From positions 124,001 to 188,000 of the forward strand of contig CAQOGY010000004.1 in NCBI GenBank assembly GCA_948847595.1: 64,000 nt of DNA. The letters are read 5' to 3'. Below are positions 61,347 through 64,000 of this stretch, piece by piece. This DNA comes from an uncultured Bacteroides sp. Lineage in GTDB: Bacteria; Bacteroidota; Bacteroidia; Bacteroidales; Bacteroidaceae. Every line of letters starts with the position of its first letter. Positions within the stretch are counted from its first letter, which is position 1. The position numbers were made by a program, and so were the translations under genes. The notes beneath the pieces were generated by a model. That model searched no databases. It had not been told where the DNA came from and was given only the letters and a program-made list of their open reading frames with translations.

Positions 61347-62318
61347 ATGAATATGAAAAAGTATACTTTACTTCTGGCACTCCTTTTAGTAGGAGTGCTG
61401 ACAGGATACAGCCAGCAATCTGCCTACCTGTTTGTCTATTTCACCGGAAACAGGATGAGTGAGGAAGCCATCCGGATGGCTGTCAGCCCCGATGGATACA
61501 ACTACTATGCATTAAACGGAAACCAACCGGTCATCGATTCCCGTGAAATCAGTTCTACGGGTGGAGTGCGTGACCCGCACATTCTTCGTTGTGAAGACGG
61601 AAAGACATTTTACATGGTCGTAACCGACATGGTCTCCGGCAACGGATGGAGTTCCAACCGTGCCATGGTACTGTTGAAATCGAAAGATCTCGTCAACTGG
61701 ACCTCCAATATCGTGAATATCCAGAAGAAATACCCGAATCAGGAAGATTTGAAGCGGGTATGGGCACCGCAAACTATTTATGATAAAGAAGCGAAGAAAT
61801 ACATGGTCTACTGGTCAATGCAGCATGGCAATGGCCCGGACATTATTTATTACGCATACGCCAACAAAGATTTCACCGATATAGAGGGAGAACCCAAAAC
61901 TTTGTTCCTCCCGAAGAATGGCAAATCCTGTATTGACGGAGACATCATTTATAAAGACGGACTTTACCACCTGTTCTATAAAACGGAAGGAGACAGCAAT
62001 GGAATTAAAAAAGCAACCACCGCCTCCCTGACTTCCGGACAATGGACAGAATCGGAAGATTATAAGCAACAGACGAAAGAAGCTGTAGAAGGTGCCGGCA
62101 TCTTCCCGCTGATAGGTACGGACAAGTACATCCTGATGTACGATGTATATATGAAAGGCAAGTATCAGTTTACGGAAAGCACCGATTTGGAGAATTTCAA
62201 AGTCATAGACAATGCCATTAGCATGGACTTCCATCCGCGCCACGGCACTGTAATGCCAATTACTGACAAGGAACTGAAACGCTTGTACAAGGCCTACGGC
62301 AAGCCCGACAAGATGTAA
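61347..62318 (+). CDS. GH43-family glycosidase (possible subfamily 34)
   Basis: 323 residues; the likely start is the second Met (MKKYTLLLALLLVG at 61353), with a signal peptide. Five-blade propeller residues: Asp76 (GGVRDPHILR) as base and Glu248 (AVEGAGIFPL) as acid. The modulator position reads WAPQ (Gln142), where most GH43 enzymes have Asp. GH43 enzymes here commonly act as arabinofuranosidases or galactosidases. Its N-terminus (SAYLFVYFTGNR...YYALNGNQPVIDSR) resembles the second catalytic module of the next gene. Confidence 0.9.
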   Translation: MNMKKYTLLLALLLVGVLTGYSQQSAYLFVYFTGNRMSEEAIRMAVSPDGYNYYALNGNQPVIDSREISSTGGVRDPHILRCEDGKTFYMVVTDMVSGNGWSSNRAMVLLKSKDLVNWTSNIVNIQKKYPNQEDLKRVWAPQTIYDKEAKKYMVYWSMQHGNGPDIIYYAYANKDFTDIEGEPKTLFLPKNGKSCIDGDIIYKDGLYHLFYKTEGDSNGIKKATTASLTSGQWTESEDYKQQTKEAVEGAGIFPLIGTDKYILMYDVYMKGKYQFTESTDLENFKVIDNAISMDFHPRHGTVMPITDKELKRLYKAYGKPDKM

Positions 62319-62358
62319 AGCCGTCAATGCACCATCTAATATCCCATAAATAAATACC

Positions 62359-64000
62359 ATGAAAAAACTCCTGTTGTTCATTTTGCTTGTCTGTGCAACA
62401 GTACAGGCCTATTCGCAAGAATACCCGAAAGTCGTTTTATCGGGTGACTATCCGGACCCTTCTGTCATGCGCGATGGTGAGGATTATTACATGACTCATT
62501 CTCCTTTTTACTACGCTCCCGGATTTCTCATCTGGCACTCCCGTGACTTGATGAACTGGGAACCCGTCTGTCGCGTAATGCCCGAATACGAAGGCTCTGC
62601 AATGGCGCCCGACTTATTGAAGTACAAAGGAAAATACTACATCTATTATCCGGCCAAAGGAACAAACTGGGTGATCTGGGCAAATGACATCAAGGGCCCG
62701 TGGAGCAAACCCATCGACCTGAAAGTGAGTGGCATCGACCCCGGACACATAGCCGATCAGGAGGGGAACAGATATTTATATGTCGACAAAGGAGAAGTCA
62801 TCCGACTGACGGCCGACGGACTGACCACCATCGGCCAAAAACAGAAAGTGTACGAAGGCTGGCGATATCCCAATCACTGGGAAACGGAATGTATGTGTCT
62901 GGAATCGCCGAAACTGAATTACCATAACGGTTATTATTACCTGACTTCCGCACAGGGAGGAACGGCAGGTCCGGCAACAAGCCACATGGCAGTTGCCGCC
63001 CGTTCGAAGAGTGTCACCGGACCGTGGGAAAATTCTCCCTATAATCCGGTAGTGCATACCTATAGTGCCCATGACAACTGGTGGTCGAAAGGACACGGCA
63101 CACTGATCGACGATGTGAACGGCAACTGGTGGATCGTATATCATGCCTATGCCAAAGGCTATCACACCCTGGGACGCTCCACCCTCATCGAACCGATTGA
63201 ATGGACCGCCGATGGATGGTATCGTACCAAATCCACCGCCACTCCCATCAAGACCGATCCGTCCATCAAACACGGACTCAGCCTCTCGGATGACTTCGAA
63301 GGACCGGAACCGGGACTCCAATGGACTTTTTGGAAAGAATATGCCCCTCAGTCGCTCAGCTTCAAGAAACAGACCTTATGGATAGATGCGAAAGGAAGTA
63401 CCCCTTCCGATGCCCGCTTACTGCTGGCCACCGCCGAAGACAAGAATTACGAAACACAGGTGGAAGTCAACGTAGGCAAGGGTAACACAGCCGGACTTCT
63501 TCTATATTACAGCGAAAAGGCATACGCTGGAGTCGTGTCTGACGGAAAGAACTTCACTATCTACAGAAACGCGGAAAACAGCTTTACCCTCCCTAACAAG
63601 TTGGGCAAACGTTTCCTCGCCAAGATACAGAATCAGGGAAACAGTGTCCGGATAGCAGTCAGCAAGGACGGCAAGGAATGGACTACGCTGGTAGAAAACA
63701 TGGATGTATCTCAGCTGCACCATAACAACTACGGCGGCTTCTACGCTTTACGCATCGGACTGCTTTCCTCCGGAAAAGGCAGCGCCGGCTTCCGTCAGTT
63801 CCGTTACCGTAACGCCATCCCGCAGGAAAAGGACATGGGGGCTTACTTGATGGTCTTCCATAAAGACGAGACGCACAGCCTTTATATGGCCGTCAGTGAC
63901 GACGGATATACATTTACTGCCTTGAACGACGGCAAACCGGTGATCGCCGGAGATACCATCGCCCTGCAAAAAGGTATCCGTGACCCGCACATCTTCCGCG
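62359..64000 (+). CDS. Two-module GH43 glycosidase (partial, truncated at right edge)
   Basis: 547 residues visible. The signal peptide is LLLFILLVCATVQAYSQ. The first GH43 propeller spans about 25-300, with Asp33 (GDYPDPSVMRDG), Asp85 (MAPDLLKY) and Glu182 (CLESPKL), a complete triad. A GH43-associated beta-sandwich follows (about 310-490; DDFEGPEPGLQWTFW). From about 493 a second GH43 module begins (MGAYLMVFHKDETHSLYMAV; KGIRDPHIF, Asp542), similar to the neighbouring 61347 enzyme. The rest is beyond the window. The protein may attack two linkages of one glycan. Confidence 0.93.
   Translation, partial: MKKLLLFILLVCATVQAYSQEYPKVVLSGDYPDPSVMRDGEDYYMTHSPFYYAPGFLIWHSRDLMNWEPVCRVMPEYEGSAMAPDLLKYKGKYYIYYPAKGTNWVIWANDIKGPWSKPIDLKVSGIDPGHIADQEGNRYLYVDKGEVIRLTADGLTTIGQKQKVYEGWRYPNHWETECMCLESPKLNYHNGYYYLTSAQGGTAGPATSHMAVAARSKSVTGPWENSPYNPVVHTYSAHDNWWSKGHGTLIDDVNGNWWIVYHAYAKGYHTLGRSTLIEPIEWTADGWYRTKSTATPIKTDPSIKHGLSLSDDFEGPEPGLQWTFWKEYAPQSLSFKKQTLWIDAKGSTPSDARLLLATAEDKNYETQVEVNVGKGNTAGLLLYYSEKAYAGVVSDGKNFTIYRNAENSFTLPNKLGKRFLAKIQNQGNSVRIAVSKDGKEWTTLVENMDVSQLHHNNYGGFYALRIGLLSSGKGSAGFRQFRYRNAIPQEKDMGAYLMVFHKDETHSLYMAVSDDGYTFTALNDGKPVIAGDTIALQKGIRDPHIFR

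Overview
This window looks like chromosome from a gut Bacteroides species. The evidence is a SusC-type receptor, hybrid LacI/AraC 'XylR' regulation, surface lipoproteins with acidic residues after the lipobox cysteine, GH35/GH43 glycosidases, almost no Shine-Dalgarno sites, and many promoters with the Bacteroides -7 box TAnnTTTG. I cannot name the species. There are no rRNA or tRNA genes, transposases or CRISPR arrays.

Layout. 1-7.2 kb (minus strand): part of a polysaccharide utilisation locus with a SusC-like receptor cut by the left edge, a DUF4988-type lipoprotein, an alpha/beta-hydrolase esterase and a XylR-type regulator. Two promoters here share the same operator-like direct repeats at the same offset. 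7.4-9.6 kb: glycyl-tRNA synthetase and an FKBP lipoprotein. 9.6-15.1 kb: a LacI regulator divergent from an aldo/keto reductase - lactonase - FucP permease - zinc dehydrogenase operon, matching the L-galactose to D-tagaturonate route known from Bacteroides vulgatus. 15.4-24.0 kb (minus): a six-gene sugar or peptidoglycan salvage operon (symporter, glycosyltransferase/GalT-like fusion, SpoIID-like protein without a signal peptide, AmpG-like permease, HGSNAT-like acetyltransferase, BadF-type sugar kinase). 24.1-25.4 kb: a lamin-tail lipoprotein. 25.6-36.8 kb (minus): a nine-gene envelope operon (TonB receptor, DUF4876, DUF6850 barrel, fimbrillin/FISUMP, OB-fold lipoprotein, PepSY, ABC ATPase and permease, DUF4857), probably for uptake of a metal or small cofactor.

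37.5-55.3 kb is mostly housekeeping: asd, an AAA/PD-(D/E)XK protein, a CPA2 antiporter, tcdA, a LolD-type ATPase, an HhH protein, an NSS symporter, VanZ, murF, an orphan TPR histidine kinase, folP, cdaA and a TldD/TldE pair whose TldD carries a Tat-like signal. 55.6-58.6 kb is a LemA-DUF3137-DUF1266-membrane protein operon. 58.9-64 kb is a GH35-GH43-GH43 cluster, the last gene cut by the right edge.

The least expected signals are non-coding. Three intergenic regions (about 15.1, 37.1-37.4 and 47.1 kb) carry arrays of small palindromes that differ in sequence but all repeat at exactly 22 bp. An 84-bp palindromic element also sits in frame inside the SpoIID-like gene.
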